A stretch of 64,000 nucleotides of DNA from Euborellia annulipes. Taxonomy: Eukaryota > Arthropoda > Insecta > Dermaptera > Anisolabididae. The position numbers and the translations under genes were made by a program. The DNA is taken from positions 1 through 64,000 of the forward strand of contig JAKCPI010012693.1 of assembly GCA_023213315.1 (NCBI GenBank). The letters are read 5' to 3'. The number at the start of each line of letters is the position of its first letter. The first letter of the stretch is position 1. The notes beneath the pieces were generated by a model that was given only the letters and a program-made list of their open reading frames with translations, did not search any database and was not told the origin of the DNA. Below, one piece after another: positions 20,598 to 32,410 of the stretch.

Positions 20598-20932
20598 TCA
20601 AATAGGTAGAAAAATGAGCAAAGCAGCTAGTCATATTTCAATTTATTATCAAACCGGGGCCGATGTTTAGGTCGCATATGGGGGTCGCATATTCAGGGCT
20701 AGGTTAATGTCTGAAAATTTATATAATCCTCGCCAAGTTATATTGAGCATACACAAGAGAATTATATATTCTCAGACATTAACCTGGCCCTGAAGATGGT
20801 CCCATATGCGACCGATACGTCGGCCCTGTATTGATAATAAATTGAAATATAACTAGCTGCTCATTTTTCTATCTATTTGAATATCAACATTCAGCTATAA
20901 ACCTCGTTCAAATAATAATATAAGAATTATGC
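20598..20932. mobile_element. HHR-like inverted-pair element
   Basis: Long inverted arms run from TTCAAATAGGTAGAAAAATG (left end) to CTATCTATTTGAATAT (about 20870-20885). The plus-strand motif (20790-20821) has CTGAAGA, an extra T, a GGTC/GACC stem II, then GATACGTC (GAAAC mutated) and a 4-bp stem I GGCC/GGCC. The minus-strand mate (20662-20696) is more decayed. A tail with CAGCTATAAACC follows on the right. Confidence 0.65.
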
Positions 20933-20945
20933 AGGAACATTTATT

Positions 20946-21080
20946 TAAATAATTTGGTATCCAAATGATTTAAATAAATATTCATCGGACTGCCTGGGAA
21001 CCGAACCCGCGCCCCTGACTTCCAGACTATCATTATTGACATTTGTCAACATCTCTAGCCTCTCGGCCACGGGGGAATTA
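20946..21080 (-). repeat. S1-like SINE head with a different tRNA-like part
   Basis: Minus strand: TGGCCGAGAGGCTAGAG, an exact fit to the tRNA box A consensus and close to Ser/Leu tRNAs, then box-B-like GGTTCGGTTCCCAGG and the S1 body (CAGTCCGATGA). It suggests a subfamily in which the head was replaced. No 3' module is visible. Confidence 0.55.
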
Positions 21081-21185
21081 TGATATAAATTATCCAGACT
21101 CATTTATTTACACAATGGTTTTGCATTTAAATTTGTATTGTGTTTGTTTGGATCTAGACACCGAGGACTGCTGCCTCTAAGCGGG

Positions 21186-21312
21186 TCGTTAATAAATCTT
21201 TTTATTTAAATAAATTCATCGGATGATGAATGGGGTCTGAATTCTCTTCCCTAGGCTTTTAGGTTATCAATATTGATATTTGTCAACATCTTTAACCTCT
21301 CAATTACGAGGG
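21186..21312 (-). repeat. S1-like SINE head, second degenerate copy
   Basis: Shares the TTGACAAATATCAATATTG insert and GAGAGGTTAAAGATG with the copy at 20946, but box B is eroded. Another partial copy of the Ser/Leu-like S1 subfamily. Confidence 0.45.
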
Positions 21313-21360
21313 GGAGAAATAAAATGTTTAAAATATTAATAATATTATAGTAATTTATCA

Positions 21361-21513
21361 ATATTTAGCAGGATGAATAAAAAGGCTAAGCAGCTATGAT
21401 TATTTCTTGAACCCTAGCCATGAAGATGGTCGCATAGTCGACCGAAACGTCGGTGCGGGTTTGAATGCAATAACAAAACAATCATAGCTGCTTAGCCTAT
21501 TTATTCATCCTGC
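21361..21513 (+). mobile_element. minimal 153-bp HHR-like element with 13-bp TSD
   Basis: TAGTAATTTATCA at 21348-21360 and 21514-21526 brackets the element. Inverted ends CAGGATGAATAAAAAGGC and GCCTATTTATTCATCCTG. Between them is a single plus-strand hammerhead-like core (21419-21451): TGAAGA (with A in place of C3), an extra T, stem II GGTCG/CGACC, then GAAACGTC. Stem I can pair GCC with GGT and AACCC with GGGTT across an internal loop. No coding capacity. Confidence 0.8.
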
Positions 21514-21526
21514 TAGTAATTTATCA

Positions 21527-22430
21527 TATGATTAAAAAAAAAATTGAAAAATTTAGATGAAATTTGGCTCAGGGAGGTCTTAAAAACTTAAGAATCATCT
21601 AATCTCGAGGTTGAATTGTTTGGCGATTATAATAATTTCTCTCTAAGAAATTTTAAAATTAAAATTACTTTCTCCTTATAGTTTATCTATAACTAGGTGC
21701 TCAATTTAAGACTCTGGATAAATAAACGGAATTTTTGCACAAGCTAATTAAATTTATTTCTTATAGAACATCATACTACAAATCTTATTATTATTTTCTT
21801 TTGTAGCAAATATCGGCAGATGTACGAAAAAGATACTATTTCAATATATGACTAAACCTTTGAGATATATCCCTCCCTACCTCGCAGTTATCCCCGCTGA
21901 TAATAGAATACGAAATGGGATTCCAAAGTGCATGGAGCTGTATATCAGGATTAAAATACCTTTAATCCTTTGAGCACGATCATCGCATCACAACTGATCC
22001 TGAGCCCCCGAGGCACTAAAATTTTGACCTCTACCTCCATTAATATACTCTCTCGATGTTATGACAAACAGTTTTTTTTTTTTAAGACGTGGTGATAAGA
22101 ATTCAGTTTTTTTTTTTATAACCAAATTATTAAGAGCCAAAATATGTAAATCAGTGTTTCTCAAACAATGTGCCCGCCGAGACACACTAAACTTCAATTG
22201 TGTTGCAGAAATAATCTGAAATAATTTTGTCCTAATAAATTCTAATTTATTTTTAAAAAAATCGATTTTAAATTATTATCAGTCGTCATCGTATAAAAAA
22301 ACTTTGTTCTCTACATCACCCCCCCCCCCCCCCATTAAAATTAAAATTTTTCTTTAAAATTATAATTTTGTTATTAATAGGAGAAGTCGGGAGGCGCCGG
22401 AGCAAGTGCACAGTACTTGTTAACGTCTGC
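21527..22430. other. AT-rich stretch with a C run
   Basis: Contains CAGTGTTTCTCAAACAATGT (22152), which looks like the start of a hAT-type element whose other end is not found. A C run lies at 22318-22334. No gene recognised. Confidence 0.4.
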
Positions 22431-22433
22431 AGA

Positions 22434-22550
22434 ATAAGCAGTCGAAACGTTGAAGAGTATTTATATATTTTTAATAAATATTTCTGGTCTATAATTAAAA
22501 ATTCTCCTAATAATAATATATCAAACCACAAAAGCTTTAATAAACACATT
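22434..22550 (+). repeat. HHR-associated repeat fragment
   Basis: AAGCAGTCGAAACGTTGAAG followed by GTATTTATATATTTTTAATA and TGGTCTATAATTAAAAATTC matches the minus strand of 34005-34104. Only the GAAACGT half of the core remains, so it is a marker of the PLE-linked family, not a ribozyme. Confidence 0.55.
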
Positions 22551-22859
22551 CGTGATAAATATAATTTTGTTATGTACATATACAGATTATTTTACTTATT
22601 TAAAACAAATAAAAAGTAAGTCCTATGGTTGCCATCCACAAATTCACAAAAGATGAGTGTTTCATTGAATGACGCTCACGTATAAAAATATATTTCTAAA
22701 ATGTACGAACATCTCATTTACTTTTTCGCATTAACAAGTTTCGGATTATAGAATATAAAAAATATTTTGGTTTCATAAAAATAATCTCACAATACTACGA
22801 TGTATAACCAAGGAGAGAAGAAATAAAGAATTGAGCAATATGAAAGGCTGAAAATAAGT

Positions 22860-23345
22860 GATTGACATTGCAAAAGAAGAGGATTGGAGGCCACTTGTGC
22901 TTGTTTCGTGTGTCGATGATTTCACGCCAAGGTGACGTTTCGGTACAAAAGCAACAGCCGGGTGGTCCCGTTGGACCCTACGCCCTACACTGCATTCTTC
23001 CTCGGATCAGGATTATCCCCCCATCAGAATCAGAAACTCAGCAAACAGTTTGCTCACGCCAGGTAAACGTTTGTGCATCGAATGGACCACTACACACTCC
23101 ATTACATAATGGTGGCCTGGTGGTGGGGATTGGCGATTGTTCATTTGCCAACCTGCACGCTATTTTTATTTACAAAAGAGCCATCAACTCAGACACAAAG
23201 CCCTCCTTTCTATTAACTTTCCCTTTCCCTATTCTATCTATCATATTCAACCAATCAACTACACTTGTATTTTTCACGCTTCCATCCATCTTTTCAAAAT
23301 AAGATGCAAAAAAATTGCTCTATCTTTTTTTTTCACATAAAGATT
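22860..23345. other. GC-richer non-repetitive block
   Basis: Holds a 146-codon frame (22862-23302, plus), the longest in the window not explained by repeats. Its start codon is not ATG, the peptide has no domain I recognise, and there is no second exon or codon evidence. Possible exon or conserved non-coding DNA, but undecided. Confidence 0.3.
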
Positions 23346-23643
23346 TTGAGAAAAGTGTAAACAAGCATTCTTCATTTGGTTGTATACATACACACCTTCC
23401 ATTGTAATTCGCTGATTGCTTTATGCTATTTTGATTAAACTTTTTGAAAAATCTACAAGATATCATATTAAGGTATTTTTACTAACAAACTTCCCCATAA
23501 AATTAGGCCCAGTATAAATTTTCCAATTCTTAATTTACTATTTTAGCCTATTCTTACAAAAACTAGACCAAGGTAAAGTTGCGTGACTAGTAAGCTTTAG
23601 CATAGGCCTATGGAATAAAGAAGATAGGCAGAAGTCAAAAAAA

Positions 23644-23950
23644 ATAATAATAAAAAAAACTTTTAAGAAAATACTTTTATTTAAAAATTGAACTAAAAAG
23701 AGAGAAATCATTTCATTTTTGTTGTTAAAATTGTTAAATATTTATGACTTAAAATAAAAGCGTGGGGCGCTTCGTGGAGGTTCCAAGGGTCTAAGATTAG
23801 ACAATTCCTTAAGCTATCAATGAGCGCCCCACGCTTTTATTTTAAATCATAAATATTTAACAATTTTAACAACAAAAATCAAATTATTTTCCTCTTTTTA
23901 GTTCAATTTTTAAACAAATGCATTTTTTTAAAGTTTTTTTTTTATTATAT
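23644..23950. mobile_element. foldback element with ~125-bp arms
   Basis: Left arm about 23644-23771 and right arm about 23823-23950 are near-perfect inverse copies, meeting at AGCGCCCCACGC, with a 51-nt unique centre. No coding part. The arms have diverged only by small indels near the ends, so it is fairly young. Confidence 0.8.
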
Positions 23951-24109
23951 TTTTAAACTTTTTAGTCTTTTTTTAATAATAATAAGAGCTTCATATAAAG
24001 TACCACATTATTTGGTCTATTTTGACCTAGTTTTCATACAATTGTTGTCAAAAATGACCCTTAGAAGCTTTCAGCGGGCTTTACCACTTGCCAGGGGTAC
24101 GCCCCTGGA

Positions 24110-24495
24110 CTTCCTTGCTCGACTTCAGCGAGCAAAAGCAACAAATTCATTCTTGCTCACTGTTTCGCCGAAGGCGAGCAATTGCAAAATTTTAAAGTTT
24201 CAAATTTCCCTCTCCCGCTCTACTTCCTGTAAAGGCCCCCATACACCATCTGATTTTCCTCAAGTCCAGGCCAGAATAATACATGCCTCGAGGAAATCCT
24301 CAACATGTGTGGTAGCTCGAGGCCAAAAAATCCTGATTGAAATTCAATAATATTTCCCTCGAGGGAATCCTATGGATTTTTTCCTTGAGGACGCCCTTCA
24401 CGCGTATGGGGGCCTTTTCTCTAGCCAATCAGCGCCCTGATAGGCACATACACACAGGGATAGGAAGTCAGTCGCTAGCGCTTTATATTATAGTA
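24110..24495 (+). repeat. TH-C repeat interrupted by a TIR element
   Basis: TH-C body: GGCGAGCAATTGCAAAATTT, TTTCCCTCTCCCGCTC, then after the insertion AGCCAATCAGCGC, AGGCACATACACACAGGG and GTCAGTCGCTAGCGC. The interruption at 24231-24417 separates CTTCCTGT from the AGCCAATCAGCG part that follows closely in the copy at 42440. Confidence 0.65.
24231..24417. mobile_element. small TIR element (187 bp)
   Basis: Ends AAAGGCCCCCATAC and GTATGGGGGCCTTT are a perfect 14-bp inverted repeat. The interior contains several CTCGAGG words in both orientations. The surrounding TH-C sequence shows where it inserted, but no TSD is distinct. Confidence 0.7.
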
Positions 24496-25604
24496 TGATA
24501 AACATGAAAAGTATTTTTAGAATAAAACGAAGCAAAAACAAGTTGGCAACCCTTGAAATATAATATCCAAAGGAACATTAAAGGGAAAGAAAAAAAAATG
24601 AAATTCGTCTTGTCGAAAAATGAAAAATGATTCTTTCTTCTCTGGAGAGAGAGAGAGAAAATTTTTAATTTATTAATTAAACCCCTGAAAAGAAAAAAAG
24701 GTCATTAGCCTTTCAAAAGAGAGACGAATGTATTTTTAAATCTTTAAATAAAAAAAAAAGCTATGTGAAAATACCTTTGTGGAAAAATAATTTTCTAAAA
24801 ATAAAAAAAATGTAATGCTCATTCCGAAAGAGAGCATTTTTGGGTTATTACGTAGTAGTAAGATTTGCATTCTTTGTTTACATTAACATTTATAGTTTAA
24901 ATTAAAAATATTTATTTAATCCCTTTAAAAAAAAAATCAAAAATTCCCTTTTGATGAATTAATTTTTTTTTTTTTTTTTTTTTTTTAATAAAAGGATTTA
25001 TAGTAGTAGTATATAAAATAAAATTGAATCAACATAGAAATTTGCAATGAAAAAATAGGGAAGATGTTTCGAGATAAATTTATAGATAATCAATCTTCTT
25101 TTTTTTATTTATTTGCCTTAAAACCCTATTTCGGGTAGAATCAAGATTCAAACGAGCGAAGAAGCAAGCAAGACTGGTCGTCTTGCCAGGCTACACGGAC
25201 TAACATTTGCTGATGGAAAAGAAAAGAATGGCTTAGGGGTGGGAAAGATATGCCAGCCTTAGTTTGGGTAAATCGTGATCGCCATCTCGTACTCATAAGG
25301 TGTGAACCCCTGAAGAGTAATAAGCCATAAAAATAATTGTTAATTTAAACTTAAACTTGTAATTAGTTATTGTTGCTTGCAGAATAGACAAGTCTGTTTA
25401 ATACGCTTCCCATCATGAGCGGCAAATTGTCTATCAATTAATTTTTTATTTTTATTTTTATAAATTGGCCCCGGATGCCCGACAATGGCAATATCTCCAT
25501 TTGGCCAGTTAAAATTGATATCAATTAATTTAAATATATATAAAAATATAAACTATATATATATATACATGTATATGAGGTTATATACCTAGTATAGAAG
25601 TGTG
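24496..25604. other. AT-rich stretch with an S4 fragment
   Basis: 25262-25320 matches S4 on the minus strand in degraded form (GTGATCGCCATC, GTGTGAACCCCTG). A GC-richer patch at 25130-25260 is unique. Long T run at 24964-24986. No gene recognised. Confidence 0.4.
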
Positions 25605-26052
25605 AAGAACGAAAATACCAGTAGCTAGGAGGTTGAAATTTTATATTTAAGTTTGGTACTCTCATGGGAAAGAGCACGAAGCTTTTAAACAAAATCGGCC
25701 AAAAAGTACTAGGCCTAGTACTTAAATGATGAACTTTTGTAATTTTTTTTTTTTCGATTTTGTTCAAAATTAGCTCTAACAATTTTGATTAAATTTCAAA
25801 AATCAATTATTCTTTAGATACTATTTAAAATATATTTTCTCATTTTGCTCTCAAAAGTGTTTTAAAGCACACTTTACTCTTGAACTTCATAGGAAAGTTA
25901 GAGAAATTGCCATATAATTGAATTCTAATATATTTGCGGAATACTAAGTACCGACACAAAAAATCTGGTGTGGCAAGCCCAGGACACAACTTTCAATTAC
26001 CATAGGTAAGAGAAAGTTGCGTGCTGTGCGACCAATCAACCAGATTTTTATT
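25605..26052 (+). repeat. TH-A repeat, 3' two-thirds
   Basis: Starts within the body (AGCTAGGAGGTTGAAATTTT), includes AAGTACTAGGCCTAGTACTT (the usual AGTACTAGTACT core with an inserted AGGCCT palindrome) and ends in the end hairpin 25963-26050. The head is absent. Confidence 0.72.
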
Positions 26053-26593
26053 TAATCTTTTATTAAAACGAATTTTTTTTACTTTTTATATGATTTTCCA
26101 ATCTGACATGACTAGATTTTTCAGGAAATAATCAGAATTAAATATTCCCATAATTGAAAAAGTAAACGTAATTTTTTTTTCAGCAAATGAATCCATCCAT
26201 GTCTATAAATATATTATAAAATTTAAACTGAGTCTGTTTTGACTGACATTTGAATGAACAAAATATGATGAGAGAGAGGAGTAGGAGAGCTGCTGTGTCA
26301 TGTCGATGTCACTCACTCCTCAAGAGAGGAGTTGAGGAGTCCCTCCAGTCGGGTGGCCTTCCTCCTTATGACCCCCAGCTTCTTTCTCTTTGACTTTAGC
26401 ATTTTCTGGTCCGTCTTTTTTTCTCTCTCTTTGGTCCTCTCACACCCCTCACTCCACTTCCGGTCAATCTGGTCAATCCATCGGGATGAATGCATGCACA
26501 CTTATCGGGAATATAATTATGAGACCACCCCGACACGTAGGACGCCTTAATGTAAAATTATTAAATCACAAGTTCTAAAAAATTTAGGGTAGG
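26053..26593. other. AT-rich flank and GC-richer block
   Basis: 26266-26565 is balanced in composition, with short mutually overlapping frames on both strands and no domain. There is no relation to any repeat family. Possibly single-copy host DNA. Confidence 0.3.
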
Positions 26594-26601
26594 CCTATAT
26601 G

Positions 26602-26997
26602 CAGGGGCGCCGGAACGAATTTGAATCAGGGGGGGGGGCAAAAATTTTTTTTTTAGAAAATTAAAATAATTTGAATATGTTTAAATAGTATAAAACAAAA
26701 ATAAATCTACTATAAAACTTTAAAAATTTTAAATAAAATCACAATTTTAATAAAATTGAAAATTTTAAAAAATTTGGTAGTGATTTTATCAAAAATTTTT
26801 GGAAAAAATTTAGAAAAAATGAATTTCTTACTCTTTTAATTTTTTTTAATTTAGAAGATTTTATTTTTCAAAAGTAAAAATATATCATTTTTAAAAAATA
26901 AATGAAATAAAAAAAGAAATTTTGCCCCCCTCTGCCCCCCTGTAGGATGCCAGGGGGGCAATGTACCCTTGCCCCCCCCCCAGTTCCGGCGCCTATG
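26602..26997 (+). mobile_element. hAT-type MITE with perfect 8-bp TSD
   Basis: Starts CAGGGGCGCCGGAAC and ends GTTCCGGCGCCTATG, flanked by CCTATATG at 26594-26601 and 26998-27005. The AT-rich interior carries a subterminal GCCCCCCTCTGCCCCCCTG region. No transposase. Confidence 0.87.
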
Positions 26998-27104
26998 CCT
27001 ATATGGATCAAATTTGATTTCACTAATTTTTTTTTTATAATAAATATTGTAGAAAAGAAAAATTTTCATCATTTTTTCTCAGAGTTTTTCTTATTTTTGC
27101 TGGG

Positions 27105-27395
27105 CTCCCCAAATTCATATTTGATTATTATTTTTTGCAAGAGGGGCCAATATTTTTTCTTACATAACCTATAATTTTTTTTATATATTCAGAAACTAGA
27201 CTTTCTGCCTAGTAAAATGATATATAATAATAATATCCTAATTTGTAATAAATTGGTTAAAAAATTATTTGAATTTGAAAATTTAGCATAGAAACAGAGC
27301 AAAATCAAAACAAATAAACAAACGCGTTGCGATTTTACTTTGAATAGTCGGTGGGCAAAGTTGTGCAGTCGGCTTAGTCCGACCCTTTATTTTTA
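27105..27395 (-). repeat. TH-B repeat fragment
   Basis: Reverse complement of the first part of the copies at 35345 and 47783: GGGTCGGACTAAGCCGACTG, AACTTTGCCCACCGAC, then GCGTTTGTTTATTTG and TGTAAGAAAAAATATTGG. Truncated before the microsatellite part. Confidence 0.72.
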
Positions 27396-27711
27396 AATAC
27401 TTTTTGAATTTCCAAAGTGCAATAAATTGTTAAAAATGTTAATTTTTAATAAATAGACCTATAAGAAACTTATTAACTAGTGTTTTTATGTTTCAATCTT
27501 CATTAATAAATATTATTATATTATTTAAAATAAGAGGAAAAATACCCATACATTCAAAGACAAATTGGAATCAATAAATCTACTCAACGAGAAAGTAAAA
27601 TGAATATATTATAGATAGATCGAAGGATCTATTAAGGTGAGGAGCTCGTGTCCTTGCAAAAAAAAAAGTAAAACCATCGAATAATACCATCACAAACCAT
27701 CTATTAATATT

Positions 27712-29489
27712 AATAAATAAATTCAGATATTTGGTCGAGCCATTTATTTGTCACAATCATCACAAGTATGTTTTCAAATTCTATTTTATTCAATCAGGTT
27801 TTTTTCGAAAAAGTTGGCCAACTTGTGCAGTAATGACGGCTGTTTTCAAATTGACCCAATCAGAAGTGGCGCAGCAATTGAGTTGTCGAATTTTATTTAG
27901 TATAATAGTCAGATTTCCACTAGAAAAGTAGGCCTAATGATCCAGGGTTGTTGAATGTTTTCAGTGGCAGTTATGAAGATGATATCGTATTTAAACAAAT
28001 GAATGAGGGGAAGTATGCTTAATGATTCACTGGATGGTTACTGGATGTTATCCCGGGTTGATGAATGTTTACAGAGGCGTACTAATTGGCCAGTTATGAA
28101 GATGATGTCGTATTTATTCACATTTGAATGAGGAGAAGTATGCTTAATGATTCACTGGATGATTATTGGATGTTATCCCGGGTTGATGAATGTTTACAGA
28201 GGCGTACTAATTGGCCAGTTATGAAGATTATATCGTATTTAATCACAATTGAATGAGGGGAAGTATGCTTAATGATTCACTGGATGATTATTGGATGTTA
28301 TCCCGGGTTGATGAATGTTTACAGAGGCGTACTAATTGGCCAGTTATGAAGATGATGTCGTATTTAATCACAATTGAATGAGAAGTATGCTTAATGATTC
28401 ACTGGATGATTACTTGAGGTTTTCAGTGGCGAAGAATTTGGTAGTAACAATTATTATCGAATTTTTCATATTTTTACCAGGAAAAAGCAGACTTAATGAT
28501 GGATAGTTGTTGGATGTTATCTGACTATTTTATCGCATTAATGGCGCAGTAATTGGCTAAAAAATTTAAAAAAATATATGTTAATTCATTTGTTTTAAGA
28601 TGGATTTACCGAATGAAATGATATTGATAAAATTTTTACTCACCTTTAATTATCATGACTCCTTGACCCTTCCTCTTCCTTTCTTCCATTTCCTCTCGCT
28701 TCCCTTCACATTTACCCTTCCTTTTAGGGCTTTTTGCATTTTATTTCTATAGTTACGTAGTCATTATTAGATTAGGATGGAATTCTTAATTGTTACAAAG
28801 CTAAGTAACTATAGAAATAAAATAAAAAAAAGCCCTGAAAGGAAGGGCAAATGTGAAGGGAAACGAGAGGAAATGGAAGAAGGGAAGGAGAAGGGTCAAG
28901 GAGTCATGATAATTAAAGGTGAGTAAAAATTTTATCAATATCATTTCATTCGGTAAATCCATCTTAAAACAAATGAATTAACATATATTTTTTTAAATTT
29001 TTTAGCCAATTACTGCGCCATTAATGCGATAAAATAGTCAGATAACATCCAACAACTATCCATCATTAGGTCTGCTTTTTCCTGGTAAAAATATGAAAAA
29101 TTCGATAATAATTGTTACTACCAAATTCTTCGCCACTGAAAACCTCAAGTAATCATCCAGTGAATCATTAAGCATACTTCTCATTCAAATGTGATTAAAT
29201 ACGACATCATCTTCATAACTGCCAATTACTAGGCTACTGAAAACATTCAACAACCCTGGATCATTAGGCCTACTTTTCTAGTGGAAATCTGACTATTATA
29301 TTAAATAAAATTCAACAACTTAATTGCTGCGCCACTTCTGATTGGGTCAATATTGAAAACATCCGTCACTACTGCACAATTCAGTCAACTTTTTCGAAAA
29401 AACCTGATTGAATAAAATAGAATTTGAAAACATACTTGTGATGATTGTGACAAATAAATGGCTCGACCAAATATCTGAATTTATTTATT
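27712..29489. mobile_element. 1.78-kb foldback element
   Basis: A palindrome from AATAAATAAATTCAGATATT at the left to its complement at 29470-29489, turning at a 48-nt centre (28757-28804). The arms remain highly similar over most of their length. The left arm carries an expanded tandem array (28001-28410), while the right arm has about one unit, so the arms are unequal. No frame spans it; the arm peptides are unconvincing. An S1 SINE abuts the right end. Confidence 0.85.
28001..28410 (+). repeat. 125-bp tandem repeat inside foldback arm
   Basis: Three full 125-bp units (28001, 28126, 28251) and a partial fourth (28376), each starting GAATGAGG(G/A)GAAGTATG and containing TTATCCCGGGTTGATGAATG. 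A diverged unit precedes the array. The opposite arm (about 29141-29260) has one unit, so expansion occurred after the palindrome formed. Confidence 0.88.
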
Positions 29490-29735
29490 TTATTTATTTT
29501 TTTTTTTATATAAAAAAAATTTTTTTTCTCATTCACACACACACATACACACAGTCTTTTCGGCAACTTAGGCATTTAAGACTTTTAAACGATACTCGTA
29601 TGTTTTAATATATCTATTGGGGGTCCAGGCCATTTGGTATCCAAATGGCTTAAATAAAATCATCGGACTGCCTGGGGTCCGAACCCGCGACTTTTGGTAT
29701 ACAAGGTTAACACGCTAACCCCTACACCAAGCACC
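29490..29735 (-). repeat. S1 SINE, full length
   Basis: Minus-strand S1 with box-A-like CTTGGTGTAGGGG, box-B-like GGTTCGGACCCC, the shared 3' module and a T-rich left end. It starts exactly at the edge of the foldback element. A short AATTTATT match on both sides may be the remains of a TSD. Confidence 0.78.
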
Positions 29736-31123
29736 GATGACAATTTATTATTAAAATTAATATATATTCATTTAATTATTTATTGTATAAATAGTATAAA
29801 TATGGATGTTTCAAATGAAATAAAACTTAAACTAGATATTTATAGAATTTTTTTTTTTTATTTCATCCTTCAGGGCATAGTCACACCAGATTTTTAATAA
29901 ATTAAAAAAATGTATGTTTTATGCTTTTTCCTATTTAGTTTTAGAGATAGAATAAGATAAAGAGAAGGGGATATTCCTTGAAAGAAGATAAATCCTCGTT
30001 GCTTATAAATAAACCCTCTCTTTCTTTCTAAAAGGCTCTTCACCCCGATGAGAGGAGCCAGCATGTCCAGGTAATCAAGCGTTTCGGTAAAATTAGTCGT
30101 CGTCGGCGCCAGGGGAAGTCAGGCGGCTCCGTGTTGTCTTTGGCGAGAAGCCGGGTCAGGAATACCCGAGTACACGAGAGAGTACTTCGGAGATCATCCC
30201 TAGCGATTTATCAAAGCCTTCATCCATCTCCTCTCTTCTAACACATTAAAAAGCCGTTTATGATGCACTAGAAAATTTTTATCTCTCTTCAACTTCAATT
30301 AAGAAACAATAAATTATATAGGTGAACTAAATGAAAATTCACACAATTAATAATTTATTCCAGCTATATGGCTAGTCTTACTCTATACATTCCATTTCTT
30401 TCTTATTTTTTATAGTTAAATATATTCGGGGTTTGCAAAGGACGTCCCTTGAAAGCTTGTTATTTTGCGAACGATATAATTAATTTTATATTTATCTCAC
30501 AACCTAATTACACTAATTTTGTAATTTATAAAATTTACTATTTCAATTTAAAGTTTTGATGAGTAATTATTAACGTAGGTAGAAATGAATTTTATTTCAA
30601 AGTTATTAAAATAAATAAAACAGATAAAACAATAATTGTACAAATAAATATATTTATTTATACTCCATTATCCGTATAGAATGATAATTATATTTAGTAA
30701 AATTTATTATTGTTTCTTCTTTCTACCAGATGCATAATAACATAACATAATATTTTTTATTATGAATCTTCAGGCATACAATAGTCTCGAGTTTTAAGGA
30801 GAGGGGGGGAGGAGAAGGAGATATATACATTTTACAAAGAGTTTTTGAAATATATTTAATTTAGCTATAAATATTCAAAAGTTTTTATCGGACTTGGCGC
30901 TAATAATTAACGTCTCAAAAGTATTAGTGGGTACGTGATCTTGCAGTAAAAATAAGAGGGTGAGATGTACTCTAAGTATAGGCCTACATAAAATATAAAC
31001 AACATTCTAAAAAAAAATATGAATTGTCATCAGATTGAAGTTTTTATATTTATATATACAATATAATAAAAGTTAAGTATGCTGCGATAAATCGTTAAGG
31101 TTATGGAAAAATTACTAAGGAGA
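29736..31123. other. AT-rich stretch with a GC-richer island
   Basis: 30020-30245 is balanced in composition (GTCGTCGGCGCCAGGGGAAG near 30086) and non-repetitive. The rest is AT-rich. No gene recognised. Confidence 0.35.
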
Positions 31124-31127
31124 TTAA

Positions 31128-31680
31128 GGTAATTACAAATTGCCTGGAGTAACGGGTGCTATGATTCTAGAGTGATAATAGCGCAGCGATCATAGTAGCG
31201 TCGGATTATAAGTTTGCCAAGGCTCCCATCTTTGAAAGAAGAATGGATGAAAGGATATTTTAAAATATTAATTTACCATTCACTTGCTGTGGTGACGATA
31301 TGCTTTCAGACTTTCTAAATCTCAATTTGAATTTATTTTAAGTTGATTCAAGAGGATATTTAGAAATTGTCCATGAACTTTAATCCTTACCCAATCATAT
31401 TAAACTTTTTCGAGTGAATGAGATAAAATTTTTTATAAGACTCTTTCGCGACTGTGATTAGCCTATATGCCCTGAGATAAACGCCGCGATCATCGCATGC
31501 GACTGTAGCGATGATCGCTTGAAGAAAAATGCAAAATATACAGTGTTACGCTACTACCTTTAAGCAATATTTGTGAGCCTTGGCAAACTTATAATCCGGC
31601 TGTTGATTAACGCTCCGATGATCGCTGCGCTATTATCGCTTTAGAATCATAGCCCCCCATTACTCCAGGCAAATCGTACC
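31128..31680. mobile_element. TIR element at TTAA sites
   Basis: TTAA at 31124-31127 and 31681-31684 flanks inverted arms of about 110 bp that begin GGTA and share TTGCCTGGAGTAA and GATAATAGCGCAGCGATCAT. TTAA duplication is typical of piggyBac-type transposition, though the GGT terminus is not the classical CCC. Non-autonomous; the internal 330 bp has no domain. Confidence 0.65.
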
Positions 31681-31684
31681 TTAA

Positions 31685-32401
31685 TATAATTAGTAATTTG
31701 TGTTATTTACTGTAGTACTCTATATATACAAAAAAATCATTTAAAAAATACAAGATCCCAAATATGATAAAATAAAATAACGTGAAAAAAGAATCCAATG
31801 AAAAAATTCATTTTTATATTATTTTTATTAAATTATAACTTGTTTATTTAGAAAATTGAAGCAAAAAAAAATATATGGTAAAAAATAAAATAAATAAAAT
31901 AAGTAATGTTTATTTGTTACCTAAAGGCTTTTCATCATCCCCTTGGGCGAGTTAGTAATTTAAAATCCAAGAGTCGTGAGTTTAAAAGCTCTGCTCGTTG
32001 GATAAGGGCGAGCCCGAAAAATCGAGCAAAATTAGATCTTTATAAAAAAAAAAAAATTTTTTATAATAAATTATTCTTAACTCTTTAAAAAAATTACTTA
32101 TTATTTATCAATTCTTCTTAACATTCATCACATCTTAATCATATTTATTCATCAACGAAGACGAAATTTGCGTTCTCCTTTAGGGAGAATAAAAAATGTG
32201 ATCACTGCTGCGAATCAAATAAATCCTGAGGGTTAGAACTCTCTCTCTGTGAGAACGCAGCGCTGGCAGCAGCATCCCTCTCTTTTAAGGCTAAATGAAT
32301 ATGGTAATATTATTGCTACTTGAAGAGAAAGAGAAGTGGCTTGGTTGCACCTTATGTGGAAGTGCAATGTGAACATAAAGATTTTCCCCACTTTTCTATA
32401 C
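31685..32401. other. AT-rich stretch, nothing recognised
   Basis: Short frame at 31906-32088 without domain; A-rich runs near 32043-32056. No repeat family recognised. Confidence 0.4.
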
Positions 32402-32410
32402 AATGATATG

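Noticed and set aside
22862..23302. 146-codon frame as protein gene
   Set aside because: It does not start with ATG, shows no recognised domain, and has no visible exon context; kept only as part of a unique block.
28001..28410. CRISPR-like direct repeats
   Set aside because: The 125-bp units are contiguous with no variable spacers and lie in a foldback element of eukaryotic DNA.
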